Source: Fistularia commersonii
Taxonomy: Eukaryota > Chordata > Actinopteri > Syngnathiformes > Fistulariidae
Direction: 5' to 3'
Assembly: GCA_037954325.1 (NCBI GenBank)
Contig: JBBMNZ010000007.1
Coordinates: 13,369,001 to 13,433,000 of the forward strand
Length of the DNA: 64,000 bases
Position numbers and translations under genes: made by a program. Position 1 is the first letter of the stretch. Each line of letters begins with the position of its first letter. This document shows positions 49,408 through 60,420 of the stretch, piece by piece. The notes beneath the pieces are model-generated. The model did not search any database, was not told where the DNA came from, and saw nothing but the letters and a program-made list of their open reading frames with translations.

Positions 49408-49767
49408 TCCATCTATCCATCTATTATCTACCACTTATCCTACACTTGGCGTCACAGGGGGGATGCTTGAGCTCTTCGTAGCTGTCATTGTCCATGAATC
49501 AGGGTACCCCCTGGACCAGTCGCCAGTCAAGCACTGGGCCACATATAGAGACAAACAACCATTCACTCTTTCATTCACACATGAGGGCAACTTTTTAAAA
49601 TTTTTCAACTTAACCTTCTGCAAGTTTTTGGTCTGTGACAGGAAATCAGAGAACCTGGAAGAAACCCACGCAGAAACATGCAAACTCAGGATAGAAAGAC
49701 ACCCTGTCGGAATCGAAACAGGGACCCTTTTGCTGTGAGGCTCACCATGAAGCCATGTGTTGCCCCT
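49408..49767 (-). mobile_element. tRNA-headed SINE, minus orientation, near full length
   Basis: The plus strand begins with the complement of the simple tail ('catccatctatccatctatt'), then 'ctaccacttatcc', 'ccccctggaccagtcgccagtc', 'gaaacatgcaaactcagg', 'cggaatcgaaacagggacc' (B box region) and ends at 'atgtgttgcccc'. This is the most complete single copy of the family in the window, about 360 bp. Confidence 0.85.
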
Positions 49768-52409
49768 TACTTGAAAGTTATCTTTGTACCTTTCTGAAAT
49801 GAAACACATGGAAACTTCCCCTTTTCAGTTGACATGATACCAGCTAATTGTCTTATGAAGCTGATGATGATGAGGTAGACACAGAAAATGTTGACAAGAT
49901 AAGACAAATTGTTTTTTCAGTTGAGCTTAAATGTGACACCTAGTTGCATGTCATTAAAGAGAATGCACAGCAAAGTGGAAAATTAAATCTGATCATTTCT
50001 TTGTGAGGCAGTCTATGCGAACAATCGTATTGTCACTGGCTCACTGACTGAAAGGGTCTGGTTGAAGTGTGATGCCTTGATGAGCTGATACTAGTTTATC
50101 TTGATTTAGCTGTCATTCCCCTAAATGAGCAGCTAAATCAATTGTGACACAGTGCTGTCATTCTGCCGTACGACTGCAAGGTTGATAGCGGGGTGAAAAC
50201 CGCGAGGATAAGATGAGATGAAGTGCAGAATCTCATGACATATTCCTGTTTGTTCTGATATTAAAACATGCCTTGAACAAGGCACAAAATGAAAAGGAAT
50301 GGAGCAGATACGGCAGTGATAGAGTCCCATCGCAGAAACCATAATATCTCCTGTGCTATTTAATCAGGTTCATCCAGTCTTTACAAGTGTGGGAAACCCG
50401 GGGGATGAAATGCTCTCAGTTTCAACCAAGCAGAATATGAAATTAAAAATTATATAAATTCAATAAAAGTACTCATGTTGGATTTTACGGCCTGTTAGAT
50501 GTGACAAACGTGTTTCAAGATAAATGTGACGAGACAAAGAGTTTTACAGATGGACAGACAGATGAATAGATGGATGGACGGGTGGCTAGACAGACAGAGA
50601 CAGACAGATAGATAGACACAGTAGATATAGCTTATTACCAGATGCAGTTCCATATCTGAATGTTCGGGTTTGTTGAGAACTCAATGATCACAAAAAATTG
50701 ATACCTCCTGTGTAGAGAAGAAGTGGTTGAATTACAGGGTGAAACCAAAATAAGTGTTGCAAATGCCTGTGTAAGAAAATGTCTTCCTGAAAATGTCAAA
50801 AGGACTGTCAGCATTTGCATGGCAACGATTGCTGTCTATTAGCTTTTCAAAAATTCATATTTTTTACGTGAAGCACAAATGGCTGTTATGAGTATTCATG
50901 GTGTAAAACTGAGCTGAGAAACAGCATGTAATTCAAAACTCTTATATAAGTTCATCTTAACTTTTTCGCAGAATAGTAAAAATTGACTTGCACAAAGTGC
51001 CTTCAAATATGACATGACAGGTTTCAAACTCTGCTTCCCTGAATGTCCTAAATTCCATTTTGGAGAAGCCAACATTTCATTTCAATATCTCAGTGTTTAC
51101 ATAGTCTCATTGCTTGTCGCCTTAAATACAAGGAAAGTAAGACTTTCATAGTCATGCAGAAATGTAATCTGTAGCTGAACCGATATTGTACCAAATCCAA
51201 TACAGTTTGAAATACTTCAAATTCACAATTAATCAAGAAATATTAGCTGTAAGTGTATCTGCACTAATGTTAATGTCATAACCAGCAACCACCCAACCTC
51301 ATATTTTCACATGAGGGCAATCGATCAAATATCCTGCTTACCACACATGTTGCAGCAGTTTATCTAAAATGAGGTAAATTACATGGCGTTTAACATGATC
51401 AGTGTGTGGGAGACAGCCTGGGTGAAAAACAACCAAACAGAAATGGTCAAAGCTAAGGTTGTGACAAGCTGCTGCATATGTTTATCAAACATATGCAAAA
51501 CCTTGCATGGACTTGTAGTCAGACAACTGACACTTGAGATGTTGAAGTCCTCTATATAAGTCAGTGCATTTGGTGTCATTTATACATCATTAGCATATGT
51601 TACCTGCCTTTCATCATTTTTTTTTTCTTTTCATAAAAACTGAATCAGCTAAAATGTATACAGAATTAAAGCCTCATCTGGGGCTTATAACCATTAACAC
51701 GCTGAAAGAGGCTGCAACATAGCAGATGCCAAATACCTCTGGGAAGGAGGGCTGGTCGGCTAATGATGGCATTTGTCACATCTCACAGTTTATACTTTGC
51801 AACCAGGTTTTCTCTTCAAAAATGCGTAGGGAGAGAGCAGGGAACAGATTGTAAATATAGTTTACTGGAGGAATAGTGCAATGATATTACCAATTTACTA
51901 TAAGGCAGGTAATATGATTATATTTAATTATACAAATAGAAAAACCTTGTCTCCTCTTTGTCCCGCTTTGCTGCAACTGCCTTCGAGATGCACAATGGTG
52001 CATTTTGTAGATCCTGACCAGGGTAACGCTCTCACAGTCGAATACTTGATTAGATGGTCAAGCCGAGTCCACAGACAACACTATTCCTGCATTCAGGATA
52101 GATTTTCTAACAAAGGGTAATTTACAGACAGTTTTATTCAAATGCATTCTATTATGAAGAGCAGGCATGAATACATAACTCATCCAGATCATTCAAAAAT
52201 CAAAAACTAATGCAGAGATATAAAAATAGCAGAAAAAGAATTATGCGCATGAACTCCACCGCAGCTGAAAATATATTGACTCTCTCGTATATTAAAAAAG
52301 GGTGGTGTGTTTCGGATAGTGAGAACAGCTGTTTTGGAAACAAATGTTTCTTTGTTACTTCCCTAGCTCTTCCCAGCCCTTTCAAAGTGTTTTTAAATGC
52401 GCAAGTCTT
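49768..52409. other. Non-coding sequence with a GACA/GATA repeat
   Basis: No gene recognised. The tetranucleotide repeat at 50.55 kb is listed separately. Confidence 0.6.
50549..50628. repeat. GATG/GACA/GATA tetranucleotide repeat
   Basis: Imperfect GATG, GACA and GATA units. It resembles the simple tails of the SINE family, but no SINE body precedes it. Confidence 0.8.
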
Positions 52410-52890
52410 ATTCCTCCTTTTCCTTTCGGCTTTCCATCGAACCCTATTCTCTGTATCCCTCTCCCTCCCACCAACCAACATCATATCCTCTCTTACTATG
52501 TCCATAAATCTTCTCTTTGGTCTTCCTCTAGACCTTCTGTCTGGCAGCTCCAATACCAGCATCCGTCTACCAATATATTCACTATCCCTCCTCTGTACAT
52601 GACCGAGCCATCTCAGTCTGGCCTCTCTGAACTTCTCTCCAAAACATCTAACATGTGCTGTTCCTCTGATAGACTCATTCCTGATCCTATTCATACTCAT
52701 CACCAAACCTCAACATCTTAATTTCTGCGACTTTCAGCTCTGTCTCCTGTTTTTTCATCATTGTCACTGTTTCGAAACCATACAGCATTGCTGGTCCCAC
52801 CGCTGTCTTGTAGATCTTTCCTTTCATTTTGGCCGATAGTCTTCTATCACATATTATCCCTGACATTCTTCTCTTTTGCTTCTAAATACC
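52410..52890 (-). pseudogene. RTE-like LINE fragment, C-terminal part
   Basis: The minus strand reads RRMSGIICDRRLSAKMKGKI, YKTAVGPAMLYGFETVTM, then MNRIRNESIRGTAHVRCFGE, KFREARLRWLGHVQRRDSEY, IGRRMLVLELPDRRSRGRPK and RRFMDIVREDMMLV. This is the same C-terminus as in the copy at 13.1-13.4 kb, but less damaged: the last 100 or so codons are open, with a frameshift near 52706. The 5' part is missing. Confidence 0.9.
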
Positions 52891-53084
52891 ATATTAACAC
52901 AACAGATGTTAATTGACATTTTCTTCTCCTCCCAATGGCTATGTCTGGACTTTGAAATAGTAAGCCGAAGTGATATGGTATAAAATCTCATTTACGATCA
53001 CTCTTCATACAAAATTGCATAGCATAGTTGATACGTTAAGACTAGAATGCCGCACATATGACGAAAATTGAGATTGAGGACGAA

Positions 53085-53365
53085 ATTGGAATTGAGATGG
53101 CTGTTCAAAGTCACAGAGGCTTTGGACATGTAACTAGCAGAGAAAGAATGGGTTTATCGGTAGATAGATGTTGGAGATGGAGCTGCCAGCAAGCAGGAAG
53201 GAAAATGGATGACCAAAGAGATTTGTGGATGTGGTGAAGGAGGACATGCGGTTAGTTGGTGGGACAGGGGAAGATGCAAAGGGCAGGGCAAGATGGAAAC
53301 CAATGGCCCACTGTGGTGATCTCTAATTGGGGAGAAGCTGAAAAAAGAGGAGGAAGAACAAGAAG
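53085..53365 (+). pseudogene. RTE-like LINE fragment, extreme C-terminus
   Basis: The plus strand gives MLEMELPASRKENG, PKRFVDVVKEDMRLVGG and RARWKPMAHCGDL, then a 'gaagctgaaaaaagaggaggaagaac' tail like that of the copy ending near 13.47 kb. Stops break it. It faces away from the fragment at 52410-52890. Confidence 0.8.
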
Positions 53366-56300
53366 AAGGAATTTTAGAGATGAATACGATTCCACAATTA
53401 TATTCATGGGAAAAAAAAACATTTTACAAACAATTAGGGCAGCTGTCAATGGAGAAACAAAATCAAGACCTTGATCTGACCACTTCAACACAAGTTTGAT
53501 CTTATAACACTTGGTACAACACTTGTACAAGAGCAATCTAGCACCAATACAGGTACTCAAACAGATACGATGAGCTACTTTACCAGTGGATTTTATGTGT
53601 ATCTTTTTTCTGTACTTTCCAGAGAACAAACATGAGGGGTTTTATGTCTGACTTAAATGTGAGTCACATCATTTCTTCCATTAGCACTTCCTTTTTCTAT
53701 AATTTTAGGAAATAGTACTTCTAAGAATACTCCTGCTGACAATTACATGGAAAATTTCCTCTCAAGAAGCACATAAAAGCCTTACGTATAACTGTGGGTA
53801 CTCAATATGGGTATAATAAAATATATATATTTTCTTAAGTTTAAGAAGTTTATGATCGTAACATTTTCTTAAAGTAGAAGCTCAGACTTCTTGCACTTTT
53901 TGTTTTTTATTCCATGTTCAGTTTACGAAAAAGTTTTTCTACAGGTGGAACATTGAAATACAATCAAATAGTTGCCAATACATGAATATCATAACTTTAT
54001 CAAAAGAATCCCAAATATCTGTGCCATAAATACATGAGTCACACATGTCATCTCAAAAATACTGAAGCAAACATACCAGAACACACATCAGAAAATATAA
54101 TACCCAAAGATGTAATTTTGCTTCAAACACTCAAATCAAACAAGGTTTAAGATAGAAACGTAAAAGGATCGGGTAACAATGCTGTGTGTCCCTAATTGAG
54201 ACGTTTCTATTTTCAACAGTCAGCATGGAGCCAATAAAAGAACATCATACTGAAGAGCCAATTTACTCTAAGTGCTGATTAAACACCTCAATTGGAGTCA
54301 AAAGACAGATGTTTCGTGGAGGTATTTTTCTTAACAGCAGAGAAGAACATCAATCACACAAACACACACACATACAAAGGGGAAGGATTTCTTGTTTTAC
54401 GAAATTCCATGCCCAGGCAGTCATTGGCGAAAACAAGCTGAATCCTTCATGTAAGTAAATAGAAAAAAATGATTCCTTAAAATGCACCTGTGATTAAAAT
54501 AAAATAATCAAATACAGAAATTGTGTCAGTGCACAATATGCCAAAAAATCAACATGCCATCATGAGGGTTTATTGTCGTGTTTTACGTGAATTTTTTTGT
54601 TATAGATTTATAACTAAATTGGGTCTTTAATTTGGCATTTAGTAACAGTAATGTAGAAGTAAAAGAATGCCTTATATTATAGGTACGTGTATTATACAGA
54701 TATTATACATATGTTATTTAACCCCTTTTCTCCATCCAAAAAAGAGATCCAAAATCTTAGATTAGTTAAGAGTCCATGATAATTGCAACTTCCAACATAA
54801 AATGCACACCTTCACTAACTCGGGAGGTAGATTTGAGTCTCCAGTGTGAAACAAGGAAACAGAAGCATGAACTATAAGCATGAGGGTAAATGTCAGTACA
54901 AGTGGAACATTTGAAAGCCTGTGTGTTCTTGCATGATAAATCTATTTTTCCAATTTTCTTCCTTTTACACCTCTGTGGTTCCTTTGCCACTGAAACTAAG
55001 CACTTCAGTGAATGTGAGACGTTTTGTCCAGCCTGCAGTAAAGTTTAATATCAGAGGAGCCGAAATACATCCAGCAAGCAATAAAACTTGCTGAGATTCC
55101 TCTTCCTGGGTCACAACATGTTTTATGGAAGGGAGAAATCAAATTCAAAATACTAAGAACATCTTTTGCTAGTTGAATTGGAAATCCACGTTAAGACATC
55201 CCACTGAGATAAACACGCTGCAATGTGAGACAAACTTGCAGCTCGAGTTTTATGGACGCGTGTGGCGACTTTATGAACACATCTGTTACACAAACGAACA
55301 CTGAGGCCGTCTGACGCGGCTAGTCTGTGATCGTGAATTATCCCCGCTCCATTCCGACTACTTGTCACAGCAGCTCCCACTTCTACGCCGGAATTTTCTT
55401 GAACTGCAACTCCTGGTCCCCGTGTTACGGTTACATAAGACTGGAGTAAAATATTCATCAGGCTGTTCTGGACCACATCTGTATGCAGTGGGGTGCTAAG
55501 AAAAGTACAGTAAACCTGCTAACTGGAGTGGCTCCTGCTGCTGGGGTTGAAGTGGCTTGTAGACAAATGTGCTTGATTGCTTCGGTGTATGATTGTATCT
55601 CTGTATATACATTATGTGCGGTTCTACGAGCATGCACTAATGTGCATGCCTGCATGTGTAAGAGGCTCATGTTGTCATTAGTATGCTGCGTCGGTGCTCG
55701 TGTGCAGTCGGTCCCTCCATTTAAAGCAAACATTTATGTCTCACCACAATGCTAGCAGACACTGATGTTGCTCATCTCTTTGCATGCTACATCATGCAGA
55801 AAATTATGCCAACCCAGCACAAGGGTATGTAACAGTCATAAAGTTGAAGCCTTCTAAGGCCCATCATTAGGTCCATCAGAAACCGAAGAAACCAGCTGGC
55901 ATCTGGCTGACCTGTGGATCCCTGAGAAACCATAATTCATGACCTAGCCTCAATGACCACATAGCACTCACAGTTAAAGCTTTAGTGTTTTATCCATATA
56001 ATTGACCAGACTGCTTTACATCATGTCAGAAGGTCTCTTTGTCGCTCCCTCTCATAGTGCGCGAGCCTTCGCTATCTCACTCTGTCTCTTTTCTGGTTGT
56101 TGCTTTGACTGTTTTTCACTTTCAGTGGATGACTTGGACGGCAGTTCAAGGTGAACTGGAAGCCTAAACTAGAGCCATTTTGTTAACCTACTGCTGTCTC
56201 AGTGTCAGAAAAAAAGTATAGGACTGCAAATATATACATTGGGGATAAAGAGAAAGGAGATCAGAGAAATCCAAATTAAATATGCAAGGACACAGGATTT

Positions 56301-56859
56301 GTGCATTAATGAAGAGGGAACAAGCCCTATCTTCCACATGAGGGTAGGATCTAGAAACCGCTGCCGGATTTTGCTCATTACAGAGCTCCTCGACGTATAC
56401 CTGTGCATGTTAAGCTGCTCACATGTTTTATTTGTAACAGACGGAAAAAAGGGTTCAAGAAGGGAGATGTCACCCACTGGATCAGATGCAGCCCCTGCAG
56501 GAAAAACCTCCAAGACTATATATAGGATGTGTCTGGTCTATCAAACCAAGTTCAGTTAAGCAAATGCAAAGGGCCAAAAAAGCAAGATATATCTCATGTT
56601 GACTGTTTTAGTACTGTGTAATGAAGGCTCTTATTAAATCATACATGCAAAATAAAGCTTCTCAATATGAGGAAATCATACTGTGATTTATTTGACAAAC
56701 ATGGTAATTATGATGTGACTAATAATTGGATTAGAAATTGTAGCTCTTGCCTTTGATTTTCAAATTGTGCTTGTGACAAATGGCTGATAACTTCATCTAT
56801 AAGCTAATTAATTGCGAGGGATGCTCACATGAGCTGAGCTGAACTCAGAGGCCACTGTA
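53366..56859. other. Non-coding sequence with one CpG-richer patch
   Basis: No gene recognised. At about 55195-55440 there are some sixteen CpG in 230 bases, well above the surroundings; see findings. Open frames there (107 codons on the minus strand) resemble nothing I know. Confidence 0.55.
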
Positions 56860-57175
56860 ACATTTATCCGACAACCAGGGTCGCAGGAGTCAATCCCAGC
56901 TGTATTTAGTTCAAAACCAAGGTCTAACCCAGATTGCTCACCTTTCAATCACAAGGCCAAATTTAAAAACATCCAACCACATCTTCCTAATTAGGGTCCT
57001 GCATCTTCCTCTGTGACTCTCTTTCACGCCAAAAGGTACACCAAGGGTGTAAAATTAACCTAATTCGTGTATTTGTGGGAACTTGGGGGCTAGAATAGAA
57101 CCCCCATAGGTACAGAGAGAACATGAAATTCCCCAGTCAGCAACTCAAATTGAACCTTTTGTTGCTGATTTTACT
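56860..57175 (-). repeat. Very old SINE-like relic
   Basis: Faint family words remain in minus order: 'gggtcgcaggagtcaatcccagctgt', 'attaacctaattcgtgtatttgtgggaac' and 'acagagagaacatgaaattcccca'. The match is weak and borders are approximate. Confidence 0.45.
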
Positions 57176-57676
57176 TTGACAAATTGAAATTGAGTCAAAT
57201 GACTTGACTTAGTATTTCCAACGTGAATAATGGCACTGAAAACCAAAGCTGAAATTTTTCACTGAATTCAGTCTAAAACACTACAGTATTATGTGACATT
57301 AAATCTAAAATTGGAGATTGCATCCATTTGCTTTGTTTTGGTTTTTTTTATGTGTTATCGTTTTTAACATTCAACCTTTTCAATAGTTTTCTTTTCTATT
57401 TTTTTCTGTTTCCTGAGAAGCTGCATTGAGTCAACAAATTCAGTCAAGTCCTGCTGCTTTCTAAATTGTGTTCCAAAAGCAATGAAAACATAAACAGGTA
57501 AGTGTTATTTGCTAATTATATACATGTGCAAATATGGTAAATTTTATTCAACACATTATTATTATGTTATTAATGTTACCGCTGGTTAGTTGACACTAGA
57601 CAGTGATTTGTTTACAAAAAAAGTTACCCTTTTTAATTCATATTTATCTAACTCCAGATAAAACTTATTCTTGCAT
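57176..57676. other. Non-coding sequence left of the second Gypsy copy
   Basis: No gene or element recognised. Confidence 0.55.
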
Positions 57677-57860
57677 TGTGGCGGACACTAAAGTGCGTGG
57701 CCTCTCCCCCCGAGGGACTAGGTGCTGGGGGTGTGGTTGAGCCAAGGATATATTATTGATCCCAGAAGTTTGTTGTTGGTGTTTGATGAAAATGGTTAGA
57801 ACTTGCCTTCGTCTCCGCAATCCTTCCTTCTCACACTACATTGGTGACCTTGCTCTGGAC

Positions 57861-58380
57861 ATGTCTGACTCAGGCAGAGTGTCCAACGAGTCTTCAGCTA
57901 TTTCACACTAACTCCAGCAGCTGGCCATTCTCACTGCGGTTTTGGTGCTCACAGAGTTTTGGCAGAGCAACCCAACATCTTGTTTCCAGCATGTCAATGC
58001 GCTTTTCTACCTGCATAGAATTGTTTCGGACAACCCCAGGTACCTCCTCGTTGTCACTGCGCTGGACCAGTGGTCCGCAGAGCAAGTTTTGCAACTGTTG
58101 TGCAACCGACCGCAACATGGTAATTCCAGCACCCTCAAACAGCTTCTGCTCCAGAGGTACAGTCTGTGCCGCGGAGCAGGGACTCCTGTTCCTGTCCAGT
58201 TTGGATGACAGGACAGCTGAGGACTTGATGGACAACATGCTGTGGCTGCGTGGATCAGACAAAGGCAGTTTCCTTTTCCCACACATCTTCCTGCCCCAAC
58301 ACCACCCTCCAGTGAGCTTGGCTAACTCCCAGTGTGCGCTGCTGACTGCCAAGATCAGGCAGAGGAGGCCAGTTTGTCAA
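57861..58380 (+). pseudogene. Gypsy gag relic (second copy)
   Basis: From ATG 57861 the frame reads MSDSGRVSNESSAISH and stops, then continues with QQLAILTAVLVLTEFWQSNP, FQHVNALFYLHRIVSDNPRY and LLVVTALDQWSAEQVLQLL, typical of the capsid part of Mag-like gag. After a frameshift at about 58200 it goes on as LDDRTAEDLMDNMLWLRGSD. Confidence 0.8.
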
Positions 58381-58429
58381 TTGCGACTCTCAACTCAAGG
58401 TCAGTGTCTGTTCTTGTTCATGGGCATCA

Positions 58430-58560
58430 TTTTGAGTGGGGTTTTGTGATCGCCTACATCACAGTCCCCATCATTGGCGCAAATGGTCTGCTCGTGAATG
58501 TGACAAAGTGCTGTTTGACTCTGTGTCATCCCCACTTTCCTGTGTGTGACAGGGGGAGCT
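58430..58560 (+). pseudogene. Gypsy protease trace (second copy)
   Basis: ITVPIIGANGLLVNVTKCCL resembles the C-terminal PxIGADFLxxxGLLVD part of the protease in this group. The DTG active site was not found, so either it is deleted or it has diverged beyond recognition. Confidence 0.5.
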
Positions 58561-58716
58561 GGGCCGCTAGCTCATGCTAACTTTTTCACATCGGCGGATG
58601 TTTTTCAACCTTTACCGGCACAATTTCCATCACTCACTACTCCTGCCTTTTCCACCGCAGCTACAAGACATGGTGTTGAACACTTCCCCCCCACAGTGGG
58701 ACCTTTTGTTTTCATG

Positions 58717-59280
58717 TGGGCGCAACACCTTGACACGGTCAAGCTTGCAACTGCTAAAGAGGAGTTCACCACCTTGGAGCATTTTGGGATCGTAAGGTAG
58801 TCTAACAGCCCATGGACCTTCCTCGCTCAGAATGGCGCCTAAGGCCGACTGGTCATGGCTCCCTTTCGGAGTCTTTCGTAGGTTTTACAATGTCACCACA
58901 AACAACCATTACCCCATTCCCCACATTTAAGATTTCTCCATGTGGCTGTCAGGCACCACCACCTTTTCCAGGGTGGAGCTGGTGAACAGTTATCACCAGG
59001 TGACCAAGCATGCGGAAGACTTGCCCAAGACTGCTGTGATCACCCCATTTTGCCTTTTCAAGTTTCTGTGGATGCCTTTTAGTTTGAAAGGAGCGGCTCA
59101 GACCTTCCAGAGGTTCATGGACGCAGTGCTACACGACCTTGCGTTTGTATTCGTCTATCTTAATGACACTCTGGCAGCCAGTCCAACGGCTGATGAGCAC
59201 CTGAAGCAACTGACACAGGTTTTTCCATTGTTTAGACCACAAGGTACGCTCCCGTTGCCTTCAAAGTGTAAGCGGTAGCT
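58717..59280 (+). pseudogene. Gypsy reverse transcriptase with altered active site
   Basis: The start is WAQHLDTVKLATAKEEFTTL, EHFGIVR, a stop, SNSPWTFLAQN. In the open piece at 58940-59278 come FSRVELVNSYHQV, EDLPKTAVITPF, LKGAAQTFQRFMDAVL and FVFVYLNDTL. The residue expected to be the first catalytic Asp is Glu (E13), and the YxDD box reads YLND (residues 73-76), so two of three metal-binding acids are changed. Several stops also occur. Confidence 0.85.
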
Positions 59281-59860
59281 GATTTTCCTCGCCAGGCCTC
59301 GGTCAAGGCGTTGCAGGAGTTTTACAACCATGTCCTCCCCCATGCTGCCCACCTCCTTCAGCCGCTTTACTGGTCATTGCGATCCAGACAGGGGAAGGAC
59401 ACGGTTGACTGGACTACAGAACGGGTTTTCGGCTTTCAATGGGGCTCAATGCACCCTGGCTAATACGGCCCCTCTCGCCCATCCCACACCCACAGCTCCC
59501 ATAGTGTTGACAACTGATGCATCTGACATTGCCATCAAGGCTGTGGTGGAACAGCGGGTGTGGAATGCGAGGCAGATCCTTGCATTCTTTAGATGCAAAC
59601 TGTGGGATAGGGAGTGCAAAGATAACGTTTACGAGAGGGAGTTGTTGGCCCTGCATCTGGTGATGCAACATTTATGTTTTCTTCTGGAGGGCTGCATCTT
59701 CACGGCATATATATATATGTGGATCACAAGCTCAACCTTTGCCTTATCTAAAATGGCTTAGCCATGGTCGGCTCACCAGCCGCAACAACTCGTGGCCATT
59801 TTTGAATTCACAACAGACATTAGGCATGTGGCAGGTAAGTCCAACCCGGTTACGGAATGC
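59281..59860 (+). pseudogene. Gypsy RNase H relic (second copy)
   Basis: After QEFYNHVLPHAAHLLQPLYW-type linker sequence, the open piece at 59330-59761 gives LAHPTPTAPIVLTTDASDIA, with the catalytic Asp in TDAS, and YERELLALHLVMQHLCFLLE with the catalytic Glu. The third motif (FTAY.DHK) is lost in a short TA repeat (59708-59718). The later EFTTDIRHVAGKSNPVTECL reads on past a stop to 59860. Confidence 0.8.
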
Positions 59861-60086
59861 CTGTCGCGGGTGCTCGTGTCCCCTGTGCACGTAGGGTTGG
59901 ACTCTCAGCTATGGCCACCAACCAACCCAGTGACGTGGACATCGTTGGCCTGAAGCTGACGCGTACTGGCCTCAAACTGGAGGATGCGGTTGTCACGAAG
60001 GTAGCCCTGCCCTCCTTTGTGATGTCTTTACTGGGCGCCCACCCAGCCCAGAGGTTCTGTTGGTTTGGTGTCATTTGGTTTTCAAC

Positions 60087-60400
60087 TTGGTGCACTCCCT
60101 CTCACACCCAGGAGTCCAGATGTCGGTGAAGCTGGTGTGCACTAAGTTTGTCTGGCCCGGCATTTGAAGAGATGTCAAGGAGTGGGAGGCCGGATATGTG
60201 GCATGCCAGTGCGCCAAGATTCACCAGCATGTTAGGGCAGCCCTCAAGCCGTTTCCCATTCAGGTCAGGTACTTTGACTATGTTTATGTCTACCTGGTGG
60301 GCCCTCTGCCTCTTTCACAGGGCTTTATACACCTGCTCATCATGGCTGATTGAAACCCCAGGTAGCCAGAAGTCATCCCACTGTCCTGCAGCTACGCCTC
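60087..60400 (+). pseudogene. Gypsy integrase N-terminal half (second copy)
   Basis: NLVHSLSHPGVQMSVKLVCT and ACQCAK give the H-H and C-C of the zinc-binding domain. KFVWPGI is followed by a stop. RYFDYVYVYLVGPLPLSQGF is the start of the catalytic core; the residue where the first catalytic Asp is normal is Tyr (codon 60291-60293). The match ends near WPEVIPLS (about 60385). Confidence 0.8.
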
Positions 60401-60420
60401 AAGTCAGAGACTGAATATAT

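Larger units (their letters stand above)
57677..60420 (+). mobile_element. Ty3/Gypsy LTR retrotransposon, full domain order but decayed
   Basis: A putative short 5' LTR starts TGTGGCGG (57677) and ends ACA at 57840 against TTGGTGACC. Then follow gag (57861-58380), a protease trace, reverse transcriptase (58717-59280), RNase H (59281-59860) and the first half of integrase (60087-60400), where the match ends. No 3' LTR was found. Stops and frameshifts occur in every domain. The protein words resemble the Mag-like branch of Gypsy elements. GC content is clearly higher than in the flanks. Confidence 0.85.

Noticed and set aside
55153..55476. A 107-codon open frame on the minus strand as a possible gene
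   Set aside because: No known domain, no clear splice context, and higher GC makes chance open frames longer there.
57903..58352. A 149-codon open frame on the minus strand
   Set aside because: It lies opposite the gag of the Gypsy copy, whose plus-strand words are clearly recognisable; it is a shadow frame.
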